DNA of 64,000 nt. Source: Kitasatospora sp. GAS204B (GTDB taxonomy: Bacteria; Actinomycetota; Actinomycetes; Streptomycetales; Streptomycetaceae). The position numbers were made by a program, and so were the translations under genes. Where the stretch lies: NCBI RefSeq assembly GCF_029892155.1, contig NZ_JARZAG010000014.1, positions 1 to 64,000 of the forward strand, given 5' to 3'. Of the stretch, positions 1 through 7,664 are shown piece after piece. The notes beneath the pieces are model-generated. The model was given only the letters and a program-made list of their open reading frames with translations, did not search any database and was not told the DNA's origin. How positions within the stretch are numbered: the stretch's first letter is position 1; each line of letters starts with the position of its first letter.

Positions 1-95
1 GTCTCGAAGCGGGAGCACATCGTGCCAGGTCAGCGGGATAACCCACCTCACCGCCTGCTAGCAGTCTCCGTCATCCGTGAAAGCGCGAGGCTAGG
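1..95. mobile_element. End of an IS1380-family element entering from the left
   Basis: Positions 77-95 read GTGAAAGCGCGAGGCTAGG, the outward-facing terminal inverted repeat of a Streptomyces IS1380-type element. The first 17 bases recur exactly at 20287-20303, beside an IS1380 transposase N-terminus, and a degenerate copy lies at 54551-54567. Positions 1-76 would be the untranslated end of the element, whose transposase would lie outside the window. The assignment rests on the shared repeat and the family end as I remember it. Confidence 0.5.
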
Positions 96-231
96 TCACG
101 GCGCGGCGGCGTACTGCCGTTACCGGACCCCAGGAGATCGGCCCCCGACCGGCGACGGTTTCCTCGGGTGGCCTGCGGTGACCGTCTACCACTCACCGCG
201 CGCCGATTCGTTGGGTAGGTGGGTAGGTGGG

Positions 232-663
232 TCAGGTGTCGGCGGCGGGTTCCTGGCCGTGCCGGGAGCGGCGGAGTTGCTCGTTGATGCGCAGGGCTTC
301 TTCGAGTTGGTCTTCGAGGATGACGATGCGGCAGGCGGCGTCGATGGCAGTGCCCTGGTCGACGAGGTCGCGGGCTCACATGGCGATGCGCAGTTGGTAG
401 CGGGAGTAGCGGCGGTGGCCGCCCTCCGAGCGCAGGGGGGTGATGAGGCCCTGTTCGCCGAGGGAGCGCAGGAAGCCGGGGGTGGTACTGGTCATCTCGG
501 CGGCGCGGCCCATGGTGTAGGCGGGGTAGTCGTCGTCGAGGGAGTCGGGGGTGTGGGGCCTGTCGGTCGTCGTAGTCCCTGCACCTCTCTTGGTTCCTGG
601 GGAACGCGTCGAGGGGCCCCGGCGCCATAGCGGCTCCGGGGCCCCGAAAGGGAACAACACCAT
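232..663 (-). pseudogene. MerR-family regulator interrupted by an in-frame TGA
   Basis: The minus-strand frame from 663 encodes a MerR-type winged helix: YTMGRAAEM, then GFLRSLGEQGLITPLRS and GGHRRYSRYQLRIA. It meets TGA at 376-378. The same frame continues after the stop with family-typical residues (ARDLVDQGT, CRIVILEDQLEEALRINEQLR) to a second stop at 232-234. Homologues I recall have Arg at the stopped position, so a single CGA to TGA change explains the break. The DNA-binding part could still be made as a short product, but the C-terminal helix would be lost. This small regulator type occurs beside Hsp20 genes in streptomycetes, as here. The true start may lie downstream of 663. Readthrough or a sequencing error is possible. 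Confidence 0.7.
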
Positions 664-857
664 CTACCGGCCTGGGCCGGGTTCCTTGTTCCGCAACTCC
701 CCAGGGATGGGGGTGTGCGGGGATCGCGTATGCGTGACCGGAAACCACCGTCCTCGTACTCAAAAGGGGGTCTGCGGTGTCCGCCCGGCTGAATACCTCA
801 CGGGCCGGGCGATCCTGATGGTGCTCTGTCCCTCCGTTCATCCTCTGTACGGACTGA

Positions 858-1302
858 TACTGCGAACTGCGAGTACTGCCAACCACTGGTGCTGCGCACA
901 CGGGTACTTCTCGGTACTGCTGAACTTCAACCACCTGAGTACTGCTACGGCCCTGACGGGCCACCTGGTCCGACAGCCAGCCCCGTCGCCCGTCCTGCTC
1001 ACCTGCTCGGCTTGGAACCCCACTGCCCGGACTCCCAGCACGCGCGCCCGCAGCCTGGCGCCTTCACTGGGATACCTCGAACCGCGACTGCTTGTACCGC
1101 TTGACTCAACTTCACCTGCTGGTACTGCACCTACAACTACCGCGGTACCGCTGATCGGTGACCCCTGATACCTGCGGGTCACCTGGCCCGGCCGCCGGTC
1201 CTGTCGCCTTACTGCACCTGCTCTGGCTTCAGGACCCCACAACCGTGCCGACCTGCGAACTTCTGTAATGCTGCCCGCCAGTTCGTGTCTGGCGGGTACC
1301 GC
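858..1302. repeat. Cluster of TACTGC/TACCGC hexamers in a non-coding stretch
   Basis: The 664-1467 gap has no convincing gene. TACTGC occurs at 858, 874, 915, 940, 1123 and 1210, and TACCGC at 1095, 1146 and 1297. A 13-bp direct repeat GTACCGCTTGACT lies at 1094-1106 and 1296-1308 and contains a TTGACT that could serve as a -35 element. The density is well above chance for about 450 bp. It may be a multi-site operator upstream of the 1468 gene or of the MerR gene. Confidence 0.4.
1274..1296. promoter_or_regulatory. Perfect 8-bp inverted repeat (possible operator)
   Basis: CCCGCCAG (1274-1281) and CTGGCGGG (1289-1296) are separated by 7 bases. The repeat touches the second copy of the GTACCGCTTGACT repeat and lies about 170 bp before the GTG start at 1468. 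There is no T-run, so an operator or 5' UTR hairpin is more likely than a terminator. Confidence 0.3.
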
Positions 1303-1467
1303 TTGACTGCGTCTACGAGAGAAACACTAACCACAGCCGACGGCAATGTCTACTCCAGCCAGCACAGATTTTTCGGTGTTCGAAGGGAAGGTAGTCTTCG
1401 CTCCGCAGAAGGGCGGTCCGCACCCGCGGCCCGGGACAACGAGCGGCACCACGGACGGGAGGCGACG

Positions 1468-1683
1468 GTGGAGGGGCCACAGACGACGCGGCCGGTGCGC
1501 ACGCCCGACCCGGCCACGGGGGCGTCCGTACTGGCTGCCCTCGCCGAAGCCGTCCGTGACCGGGACCAGCGCAGCCTGCGGCGGCTGCTGGCCCGCTTCG
1601 CCGAACAGGTCACCATCACCGACCTACACGCCCTGCGCGATGCGCTCGACCCTCGCCGAAGCCGACGGTCAGGCTCCCCGTAG
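1468..1683 (+). CDS. Small helical hypothetical protein
   Basis: A 71-residue frame starts at GTG 1468 with a GGGAGG Shine-Dalgarno about 6 bases upstream. Residues 16-55 are rich in Ala, Leu and Arg with regular helical spacing (LAALAEAVRDRDQ, LLARFAEQ, LHALRDAL), and the tail is basic. I recognise no catalytic motif. An upstream ATG at 1285 gives an unlikely extension through the repeat region. The gene lies in the Hsp20 neighbourhood and may belong to the same stress block. It could still be a shadow of high-GC composition. Confidence 0.45.
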   Translation: MEGPQTTRPVRTPDPATGASVLAALAEAVRDRDQRSLRRLLARFAEQVTITDLHALRDALDPRRSRRSGSP

Positions 1684-1742
1684 CCGACACGTGACGGGGC
1701 GTCGGTATCACCGTGGAACCACCACCAGCGCGGCCCTGAGTG

Positions 1743-2023
1743 TCAGTCGGCGCGCAAGGCGGCGTCACAGGCCAGGCAGTGTTCCCGGCCCAGCGCGCCG
1801 GGAACCAGCGCTGCCCCAGGCGGTCCGGCTGCCAGCGGTCGGGCACCATGGCCGCGGTGTCCATGCCGCAGAGGGTCCGCGACCCCGGATCGTCCGGGCC
1901 ATCCGAATCGGAGGGCGAGGCGTGGACCCAGCGCACCGCCAAGGCGTCGACAGGCTCCTCTCCCACCCGCTGGACGCACGCGTCCAGCGGCTCGATCAGT
2001 TCCAACACCACCACGATGCCCAT
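1743..2023 (-). pseudogene. Small Cys-containing hypothetical protein, probably frameshifted
   Basis: From ATG 2023 the minus frame reads IVVVLELIEPLDACVQRV, then AVRWVHASPSDSD, TLCGMDTAAM and GQRWFPARWAG. The expected C-terminal continuation (REHCLACDAALRAD, stop 1743-1745) is in another frame. The frame changes within about 1795-1806, consistent with loss of one base. The CxxC in the tail and the LCGMDT and RWFPA segments resemble a family of short streptomycete proteins of unknown role. No good ribosome site precedes 2023, so the start is uncertain. A sequencing error would restore an intact gene. Confidence 0.4.
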
Positions 2024-2244
2024 GGGCCAACCGTGCGCGGTCGTGCCCGTCCCTGCACGCGGGTGCGGGAGCGGCGGGCAGCGGACCATGCCGGCCACCC
2101 CGTTTTGCGGGCCTCCGCCGGAGCCCGGGCCAGGGGTACGTCCGGGCAGGGCGGACGGAGCCGCGCCCACCGGCGATCCGCCACTGCGGGCCAATGGGTG
2201 AGGCCGACACGGGGGCGGGGCTCGCGTCCGCGGCCCCGCGGATG

Positions 2245-2670
2245 TCAGGCGGTGATGGCCTCGCGTTCGCCCTTGGCCGTGATGGTGATCTTGCGGGGGC
2301 GGGCCTTCTCGCTGATCGGCACGCGCACGCTCAGCACGCCCTGGTCGTAGTCGGCCTCGATCCGGTCGGTGTCCAGTGCGTCGCCCAGGAACACCTGCCG
2401 GGAGAACCGGCCCAGCACCCGCTCGTCCGCCAGCACCTCAGCTCCCTGCGGCAGCTGGGACGCGCGCTCGGCGCGCACGGTCAGCACGTTGCGCTCCACG
2501 TCCAGGTCGACGGTCTGCGGGTCGATGCCCGGCAGGTCCAGGCGCAGCACGAACACCTCGCCGTCGCGGTAGGCGACCAGCGGCATCCCCGCCGGCTGGG
2601 ACGCGGTGCCGACCAGCTGCTGGGTGAGCCGGTCGAGGTCGCGAAGTCCGCGCAGGGAATCAGTGCGCAT
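2245..2670 (-). CDS. Hsp20/alpha-crystallin small heat-shock protein
   Basis: This is an ATP-independent holdase chaperone that binds unfolding proteins in the cytoplasm. The product is about 141 residues with the alpha-crystallin fold: FVLRLDLPGIDP, then VDLDVERNVLTVRAER, GRFSRQVFLGDALD and ADYDQGVLSVRVPISE, ending in basic KARPRKI. The GVLSVRVP strand is the usual family signature. ATG 2670 follows GAGGAG at a long distance; a TTG at 2676 aligns with the ATG of the second hsp20 and may be the real start. It is clearly homologous to the 3986 gene. The upstream region has a TTGTCA-18-TATAAC promoter overlapped by an HspR-box-like dyad. Confidence 0.93.
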   Translation of the reverse strand: MRTDSLRGLRDLDRLTQQLVGTASQPAGMPLVAYRDGEVFVLRLDLPGIDPQTVDLDVERNVLTVRAERASQLPQGAEVLADERVLGRFSRQVFLGDALDTDRIEADYDQGVLSVRVPISEKARPRKITITAKGEREAITA

Positions 2671-2777
2671 CAACAAGGGGATCAGCTCCTCACAGTCGTG
2701 AACGGTCACGGGTGCCCACGGACGGCATGGCGCCGGACCTTCCCAGCTTTACTCCCGCTGGGCACCTCGACGAGAAA

Positions 2778-2807
2778 GTTATAGCGCCAGCCAAGCTTTC
2801 TTGACAA
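2778..2807 (-). promoter_or_regulatory. Candidate promoter of the first hsp20
   Basis: On the minus strand TTGTCA (2807-2802) is followed after 18 bases by TATAAC (2783-2778), a good vegetative-type promoter about 110 bases before the start codon. The -35 hexamer lies inside the dyad at 2800-2820. Confidence 0.5.
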
Positions 2808-2820
2808 GCTGGCACTCAAC
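2800..2820. promoter_or_regulatory. HAIR-like operator (HspR box) at hsp20
   Basis: The top strand reads CTTGACA, 7 bases, then ACTCAAC. The HspR-associated inverted repeat of actinobacteria is CTTGAGT-N7-ACTCAAG, so 11 of 14 arm positions match with the exact 7-base spacer. It overlaps the -35 hexamer, where repressor binding would block transcription. HspR control is inferred; hspR itself is not in the window. Confidence 0.5.
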
Positions 2821-2821
2821 T

Positions 2822-3196
2822 TTAGGGAGCCTGGTGGACGCGACTTGGCAAAGGTCGCAGGTCAGGAGGTCGGGCATCCCTGGCAAGGTCGCCTTCGGGC
2901 CGGCGGATCGCCCCGCCGTGCATGGCGGGAGCCGGAGGAGGCGGGGGCCGTCCTGGCTGCCGGGTCCCGTGATGCGCGATCGCGGCTTCGGCGGCGATGG
3001 CGCTCGCATTCGGCGTCCAGGGGTGGTCGGCGAGGTCTTGGCGCAGGGTGCCGAGTCGGGCCAGGCAGGTGTCGATGGCGGCGATGGCGGCCCCTGTTTC
3101 GAGCCGGAGGCGTTCGCGGACCCTTTCGAGCTGGTCGTCGAGTTGCTGCCAGCGTTCCTCGGCGTTGGTGTCAGGTGCGGCGGCGGTTGCTGTCAT
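2822..3196 (-). CDS. Coiled-coil hypothetical protein
   Basis: The frame gives 124 residues. Residues 12-55 (EERWQQLDDQLERVRERLRL, then AAIAAIDTCLARLGTLRQDL) predict a long amphipathic helix or coiled coil. The C-terminal half is Pro/Arg-rich and looks disordered. Its start overlaps the end of the 3171-3875 gene by 26 bases, so the two are probably translationally coupled in one operon transcribed away from the second hsp20. I recognise no enzyme motif. It may be a partner of the upstream HTH protein. The C-terminal third could be a readthrough extension of a shorter ancestral protein. Confidence 0.55.
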   Translation of the reverse strand: MTATAAAPDTNAEERWQQLDDQLERVRERLRLETGAAIAAIDTCLARLGTLRQDLADHPWTPNASAIAAEAAIAHHGTRQPGRPPPPPAPAMHGGAIRRPEGDLARDARPPDLRPLPSRVHQAP

Positions 3197-3875
3197 GGCG
3201 GAGCTGGGCGGTGTGGGCGGTGAGGGCGTCGAGGCGGGTGGCGAGGTCGGGGTGGCCGGCGCCGAGGTGGGGGCGCGCGTCGGTGAGGGGTGTCATGAGG
3301 TCGGCGGCATCCGGGGTGGCGAGGGCGCTGCGCAGGGCGGCCTGGGCGGGGCGGGCCTGCGGGGTGAGGTCGGTGAGGGCGGTGATCTGGGCGGCGAGGA
3401 CGCGTAGCTCGGCGGCGTTGTCGCGGGCCCAGGTCGTGACGGTGCGCTCCGCTGCCCGGCGGTCGCGGACGGCTTTGACGCGCTCGACGCCGGTGCTCGC
3501 CTCGCTGGTGGTGCTGGTTATGGGGGGCTTGAGGCGCAGGTAGCGGTTTTCGGCGGCCTGGCGGCTGGCGACGCCCATGGGGTGGGCGAGGTCGGCCCAG
3601 GTGGCGCCGGTGGCGCGGGCGCTCTCCACGAGGCTCGCCTCCCAGCCGGCGAGTTCGGTGCGCAGTTCGCGCAGCAGCATCAGGGCGGCCAGGGCTGGTT
3701 CGGGGCCGGCCTGTGCGTCGGGGCCGGGCGTGGTGCCTTCTTCCGGGGCCCGGGTCTGGGCGGTGCGGACGGCGTCGTCGATGGCGGCCAGCGCGCTGGC
3801 TGCTGCGAGGAAGGAGGCGGGGCCGGTGGGCGGGGTGCCGCACGTCGGAGGCGGCTTCGGCTTGTCACGCATCAT
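3171..3875 (-). CDS. HTH protein resembling HSP18 transcriptional regulators
   Basis: The product of about 234 residues contains LLRELRTELAGWEASLVESA followed by GATWADLAHPMGVASRQAAE and NRYLRLKP. This WADLA/GVASRQAAENRYLRL segment is the helix-turn-helix of proteins annotated in streptomycetes as HSP18 transcriptional regulators. The flanks are Ala-rich helices. ATG 3875 follows GGAG by 7 bases; an ATG at 3908 has no ribosome site. The gene diverges from hsp20 at 3986, and a TGTCAT-N7-ATGACA dyad lies between them. That arrangement fits autoregulation and control of the chaperone, which is inference. Confidence 0.65.
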   Translation of the reverse strand: MMRDKPKPPPTCGTPPTGPASFLAAASALAAIDDAVRTAQTRAPEEGTTPGPDAQAGPEPALAALMLLRELRTELAGWEASLVESARATGATWADLAHPMGVASRQAAENRYLRLKPPITSTTSEASTGVERVKAVRDRRAAERTVTTWARDNAAELRVLAAQITALTDLTPQARPAQAALRSALATPDAADLMTPLTDARPHLGAGHPDLATRLDALTAHTAQLRHDSNRRRT

Positions 3876-3901
3876 TGTCACTCTCCGGGCGACTTCAGGA
3901 G

Positions 3902-3930
3902 TTGTCATTGGATGGATGACATGTTAGAAC
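3902..3930 (+). promoter_or_regulatory. Dyad operator and promoter between HTH gene and hsp20
   Basis: TGTCAT (3903-3908) and ATGACA (3916-3921) form a perfect 6-bp inverted repeat with a 7-base spacer. TTGTCA (3902-3907), 17 bases and TAGAAC (3925-3930) form a promoter reading into the 3986 hsp20. The -35 hexamer matches that of the first hsp20 promoter and is again covered by a dyad. Confidence 0.45.
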
Positions 3931-3985
3931 GGATTCAGGTGAAACGCATTGGCCCTGTTGCCTGGACCACTGGAGGTGTTCCCTG

Positions 3986-4420
3986 ATGTTGATGCGCACC
4001 GACCCCTTCCGTGAGCTGGACCGGCTCACCCAGCAGTTCCTCGCCACCACCGGCACCTGGACCCGTCCCACCCCGATGCCGCTGGACGCCTACCGCACCG
4101 GCGACGAGTACGTGATCTGCTTCGACCTGCCCGGGGTGGACCCGCAGGCGATCGACATCGACGTCGAGCGGAACATGCTGACCGTCAAGGCCGAACGCCG
4201 CCCGCGCCCCGAGGCCGACGGAGCGCGCATGGAGCTGTCCGAACGGCCGCTGGGCGTCTTCTCCCGCCAGGTCATGCTCTCCGACACCCTCGACCCCGAC
4301 GGGATCACGGCGGACTACGACGCCGGCGTGTTGACCCTGCGCATCCCGGTCGCCGAGAAGGCCAAGCCCCGCAAGGTCGCCATCAGCCACAGCGGCGACC
4401 GCAAGCAGATCCGGGCCTGA
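3986..4420 (+). CDS. Hsp20/alpha-crystallin small heat-shock protein
   Basis: This is a second small heat-shock holdase of 144 residues. The alpha-crystallin domain is visible as YVICFDLPGVDP, IDIDVERNMLTVKAERR, GVFSRQVMLSDTLD and ADYDAGVLTLRIPVAEKAKP, with a short basic tail. The start ATG 3986 has GGAGG 9 bases upstream; an internal ATG at 3992 in the same frame is an alternative. It is homologous to the 2245-2670 protein, the N-terminal arm being the most different part. It is divergent from the HTH gene and is followed by a 12-bp perfect hairpin at 4434-4474. Confidence 0.94.
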   Translation: MLMRTDPFRELDRLTQQFLATTGTWTRPTPMPLDAYRTGDEYVICFDLPGVDPQAIDIDVERNMLTVKAERRPRPEADGARMELSERPLGVFSRQVMLSDTLDPDGITADYDAGVLTLRIPVAEKAKPRKVAISHSGDRKQIRA

Positions 4421-4433
4421 CCGCTCCCGGACC

Positions 4434-4474
4434 ACCGTCCCGCACCGCCTCCCCCTTCGGCCGTGCGGGACGGT
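4434..4474 (+). terminator. 12-bp perfect hairpin after hsp20
   Basis: ACCGTCCCGCAC (4434-4445) pairs with GTGCGGGACGGT (4463-4474) around a 17-base loop, starting 14 bases after the stop codon. There is no T-run, which is usual for streptomycete terminators. Confidence 0.6.
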
Positions 4475-4716
4475 CACCCCTCGACCGGCAGTCGCCACCG
4501 GCAACTCCGGCCAGGCCGGTTGTGGGCCTCCAGGAAAAAGCTCAGGCCCGAGCGGTCCCTGAACGTCACCTGCGCCAGGTCGGGTGGTCGGCCGATACCG
4601 CGGGGGCCGGGCGCCCAGTGGTCCGGCTGCGGAAACTCACCGCCCAACCGGCCTTCGACCACCGAGCCCTGACCACCGGCCGGTCGCGCACATCCCGGCG
4701 CGAAGGGAGACCGACA

Positions 4717-5121
4717 GTGACTCTTCGATGGGAGACGTTCCTGGCCGAGGTCCAGGAACGCGGCGAATACGACACACCCCAGGACGCCGAACGAGCGGCC
4801 CGCGTCATCCTGGCCCTGCTCGGCGCCCACCTGGTCGGCGACGTCCGCGCCCACCTGGCCGCCCGTCTGCCCGAAACCCTCGCCCTGATCCTGCTCAACC
4901 CCCTGCAGGCCGCCGAACCGCTCAGCCCCGAACGGTTCGTCCGCGCCACCGCCGCCTGGATCGAAGGCGCCACCGAACAGAGCGCCCTGTGGGACATCGG
5001 CGCCGTCCTCTCCACCACCGCCGACGCCGCCGGCGACGACCTCACCGAGCACGTCCTGCTCCAACTACCCCCCGGCTACGACCTCCTCTTCGGCCGACCC
5101 GCCCCCGGCCGACGCCCCTAA
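4717..5121 (+). CDS. DUF2267 domain protein
   Basis: The product of about 134 residues begins at GTG 4717, with GGGAG 7 bases upstream. It has the DUF2267 pattern: W-x-x-F-L-x-x-V, then DTPQDAERAARVILALLGAH, HLAARLPETLALILLN, FVRATAAWIE and LLQLPPGYDLLFG. DUF2267 proteins are small helical proteins of unknown function found beside stress genes in actinobacteria. An upstream ATG at 4522 would add an unlikely extension. It is followed 55 bases later by a second DUF2267 gene, so the pair is probably one operon. Confidence 0.82.
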   Translation: MTLRWETFLAEVQERGEYDTPQDAERAARVILALLGAHLVGDVRAHLAARLPETLALILLNPLQAAEPLSPERFVRATAAWIEGATEQSALWDIGAVLSTTADAAGDDLTEHVLLQLPPGYDLLFGRPAPGRRP

Positions 5122-5176
5122 CCACCCATGCCGCCCAGCCTCCGGCGGGGCACGGCACGCCCGGAAGGTTCCTGCC

Positions 5177-5572
5177 ATGACTTGGCACATCCTCCTCCAG
5201 CAGGTCCGCGACCTCGGCCGCTACCACACCAACCAGGAAGCCGAACGCGTCGTGCACGCCGTCCTGGCCACACTCGGCGGCCAGCTCATCGGCGAGGAAC
5301 GCTGCGACCTGGCCGCCGCCCTGCCCGAACCCGCCCGCACCACCTTCGCCTCACAGATCCCCCTCACCCAGCCCCTGGACCCTCACGCCTTCGTTGACAC
5401 CGTCGCGAGCACCCTGGACGCCACCACCGACGCCGCCCGCTGGCACACCGGCGCCGTCCTCGCCGCCCTCACCAACCTCGCCGACGAGCCCCTGACCGGC
5501 CGTGTCCTGACCCAACTCCCCCACGGCTACGCCCTCCTCTACGGCCGCGCCGACCTCACCGCCGCCGCCTAG
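5177..5572 (+). CDS. DUF2267 domain protein
   Basis: The product is 131 residues and parallels the upstream gene: LLQQVRDLGRY, EAERVVHAVLATLGGQLIGE, DLAAALPEPARTTFASQ, FVDTVASTLDATTD and VLTQLPHGYALLYGR. A GGAAGG Shine-Dalgarno lies about 8 bases before the ATG. The two proteins share the domain but are clearly diverged, suggesting an old duplication. Function unknown; the context with Hsp20 genes hints at stress physiology. Confidence 0.82.
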   Translation: MTWHILLQQVRDLGRYHTNQEAERVVHAVLATLGGQLIGEERCDLAAALPEPARTTFASQIPLTQPLDPHAFVDTVASTLDATTDAARWHTGAVLAALTNLADEPLTGRVLTQLPHGYALLYGRADLTAAA

Positions 5573-5970
5573 CGAAGGAACAACGGCAGGTTGCGCCACG
5601 AGAGCCGCCCGTCAGCCTCATCGCACCCCTGGATCGACCTGGAGCCGGGAGCGACGCTCCACCGGCCGGCTTCCGTCCGGCGCTGGTGAGACCGGGCCGC
5701 GGGCGGTCAGTCAGACCACCTGCGGCCGGTGCGCTTCCCAGCGTGCCTCCGCCCCCAACGCCGCCCGCCCACGGCACCGACCAGCGGGCACAGAACGCAG
5801 GCGGACTCCGGGGCCCGCTCCACGCTCGGGAACTGCCTCACCAGATGCATCCAGGCCCCAACCCGCCTCAGCCCGGATTCCCACCCCGGCTATGGCCCGG
5901 CGATCGGACTCGCGACCAGGCCGGTCCGATTCCAACCCCGAAGCAGGCAACCGGCCTCCTACTCACCGCC
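5573..5970. other. Gap without a recognisable gene
   Basis: The 398 bases between the convergent DUF2267 and GvpU-like genes show no supported coding frame, only high-GC shadow frames, and no strong hairpin that I could identify. Confidence 0.5.
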
Positions 5971-6333
5971 TCAGGTGTCGGAGTAGCCGAGGTCGCCGAT
6001 GGTCCAACTGCTGATGTCCTCGATGGCGATGCGGTACATGCCGCCCGTGTGGGGCAGCGCGAAGTCGCCCTGCAGGATTTTCGCGCGGTGGAGGTGGAGG
6101 TGGGTGGGCCGTGCGTGCGGGCCGACGGCGGGCGGCGCGAAGAGGGCGGCGAACGGCTTGAGGTGATCCGAGGCCTGGAGGACCTCCGCCACCCGCTCCC
6201 ACCACAGGGACACCGGCGCCAGCCTGCCGGTGATCACCGCGCCGGGGACCACCACGGTCAAGGACATCTGGTTGCTGTGCTCGGACTCGACCATCGCGGC
6301 GATGTCGACGAGCAGCCCGTCAGGGTTCGACAT
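5971..6333 (-). CDS. GvpU-like hypothetical protein
   Basis: The product is about 120 residues: MSNPDGLLVDIAAMVE, then SLTVVVPGAVITGRLAPVSLWW followed by a helix with RVAEVLQASD, a Pro-rich loop with HARPTHLHLHRAKIL, and GMYRIAIEDISSWTIGDLG. The alternation of a hydrophobic strand, GxVxxGxL and a following helix resembles gas-vesicle accessory protein GvpU and its relatives. No gas-vesicle structural gene is in the window, so the role is open. The start has no strong Shine-Dalgarno. Protein confidence is good, family assignment moderate. Confidence 0.6.
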   Translation of the reverse strand: MSNPDGLLVDIAAMVESEHSNQMSLTVVVPGAVITGRLAPVSLWWERVAEVLQASDHLKPFAALFAPPAVGPHARPTHLHLHRAKILQGDFALPHTGGMYRIAIEDISSWTIGDLGYSDT

Positions 6334-6416
6334 GACGCCCAGATTAGGACACGGCGGTCGGGGTCCGGGAGTCCACCCGGGGCAGTGACCGCGACGTGTG
6401 CGGGGGTGCCCCCGGT

Positions 6417-6839
6417 CTACGAGGCCGGGCTTCGACCGGCGCCTGCTGCCGCGAGCACCGGCCGACTGCGACTCGGCGCACGGCAGGACGCCAGGCCCAC
6501 GAGGGCTGGGGTGGTGCCGGGACCGCGCCGACCCGCGGTGACGAGCAACTCGGTTCCAAGGGCGACGACGGTGAAGCCCCCGGCACCGAGGACCTCCGAC
6601 AGAGCCAGGGTGAGTGCGTCGCGGATGCCGCGGAACTCGGTGCGCCCGGCGGCGTCGGCTGGATGCGGGGAGGCGTGGAGCGTCGGCCCGATCAGATCCT
6701 CGCCCGGCCGCCATCCCAGCACCAGGCCGCCTCCCGGACGCAGCCGTACGGAGAGACCGGCTGCCTGCGGCGGTGCCAGCTCGAATCCTCGGAGCGAGAG
6801 CACTTCACAGACGGACTCAAACAGATGTTTGTCATCCAC
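6417..6839 (-). CDS. Hypothetical protein, paralogue of the 49142 gene
   Basis: The product is about 140 residues: MDDKHLFESVCEVLSLRGFE, then GLSVRLRPGGGLVLGWRP, a variable middle, and a C-terminal helix-strand unit with LALSEVLGAGGFTV and ELLVTAG. The protein at 49142-49588 has the same order: LFEGVCALLEKTGL, GLRVRLGREGVAVGWRP, MILERAGYLVV and DLLVTGR. I know no function for this family. The last 35 residues are Arg/Pro-rich and not conserved between the two. Transcription runs towards the GvpU-like gene, 83 bases downstream, so they may be cotranscribed. Confidence 0.6.
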   Translation of the reverse strand: MDDKHLFESVCEVLSLRGFELAPPQAAGLSVRLRPGGGLVLGWRPGEDLIGPTLHASPHPADAAGRTEFRGIRDALTLALSEVLGAGGFTVVALGTELLVTAGRRGPGTTPALVGLASCRAPSRSRPVLAAAGAGRSPAS

Positions 6840-7099
6840 GTGACGATTCTAGCGCCCACATAACCGGCGTACAGGCGACGTTGACTGATCGTCATGTGCC
6901 GTTCCGGCTATCGCCGGTACCGCGCCGGACTGAGGCCAGCAGGGCCCTTCGGCATAGCCGTCGGGACCAATGGCCGGGGCGCGAGCCCCTGGCTGGTGCA
7001 CCGAGGCGATGGTGCGCCGTCACCTCGGTACAGGGTCCGCCCGCTACCGGTGCATTGCGGTTGGCAGAGTGACCCTGGCCTGCTCCGGGGCGCCCGGGG

Positions 7100-7327
7100 T
7101 CAGAGCTTGAACATCTCGGCGTACGGCTGGGTGATGCGTTCCTGCCGTGATCCGAAGTCGACGAGTACGGCGATGTCACTGTCGCCTTCGACGCCGATGG
7201 CCCGGCCGAGGCCGTACCTGTCGTGGGTGACGCGGTCGCCCACGGCGAACCGCTTGAGCGGCGCCTGGACCCGGGCCTTGAAGGGACTGGTGGGCAGGGG
7301 CCGGCGAACTGCTGCTGATTTCGTCAT
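7100..7327 (-). CDS. Small CarD/TRCF-RID-like protein
   Basis: The product is 75 residues. After a basic N-terminal arm it reads FAVGDRVTHDRYGLGRAIGV, a gap, then IAVLVDFGSRQERITQPYAE and MFKL. The pattern VTHDRYGLGRVxxVE...VLVDFG resembles the small beta-barrel of CarD_N/TRCF RNA-polymerase-interacting domains and is a common short streptomycete protein. The start at 7327 is chosen because upstream sequence in frame loses similarity; GAAGGA directly abuts the ATG, so the exact start is uncertain. An interaction with RNA polymerase is inference. Confidence 0.7.
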   Translation of the reverse strand: MTKSAAVRRPLPTSPFKARVQAPLKRFAVGDRVTHDRYGLGRAIGVEGDSDIAVLVDFGSRQERITQPYAEMFKL

Positions 7328-7664
7328 TCCTTCGAGTATGCGCCGGAAATCGCGGGGGCGGGCCCTTTTGGCGGCACTCGAATGTGGACGGGTCGGAATT
7401 CGAATCGTGCCGTCCACCGTCTCCGCCGGTGCCGTTGACGGGGCTGCCCCCGGGCCACAGCGGTGGGAGTCCGCGCGGCGCGCGGCGGGGCTCGTTCGCG
7501 TTGCACTGCCGGTGGAGCCGCCACCCCGGGCAGAGCGCGATGCTGTCAACCAGCCTGTTCACAAGGCGTGTTGACACTCCTGGCGGCTCGGCGGCGGCGG
7601 GCCTCCAGGGAGGCCCCTGCGAAACCGGGGAAGAAATAATCCACCGCAGAAGGCCGGGGCCTGC

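Noticed and set aside
71..964. Minus frame of about 297 codons at the left edge
   Set aside because: Arg/Pro-rich shadow; the MerR remnant in another minus frame explains the conserved coding signal.
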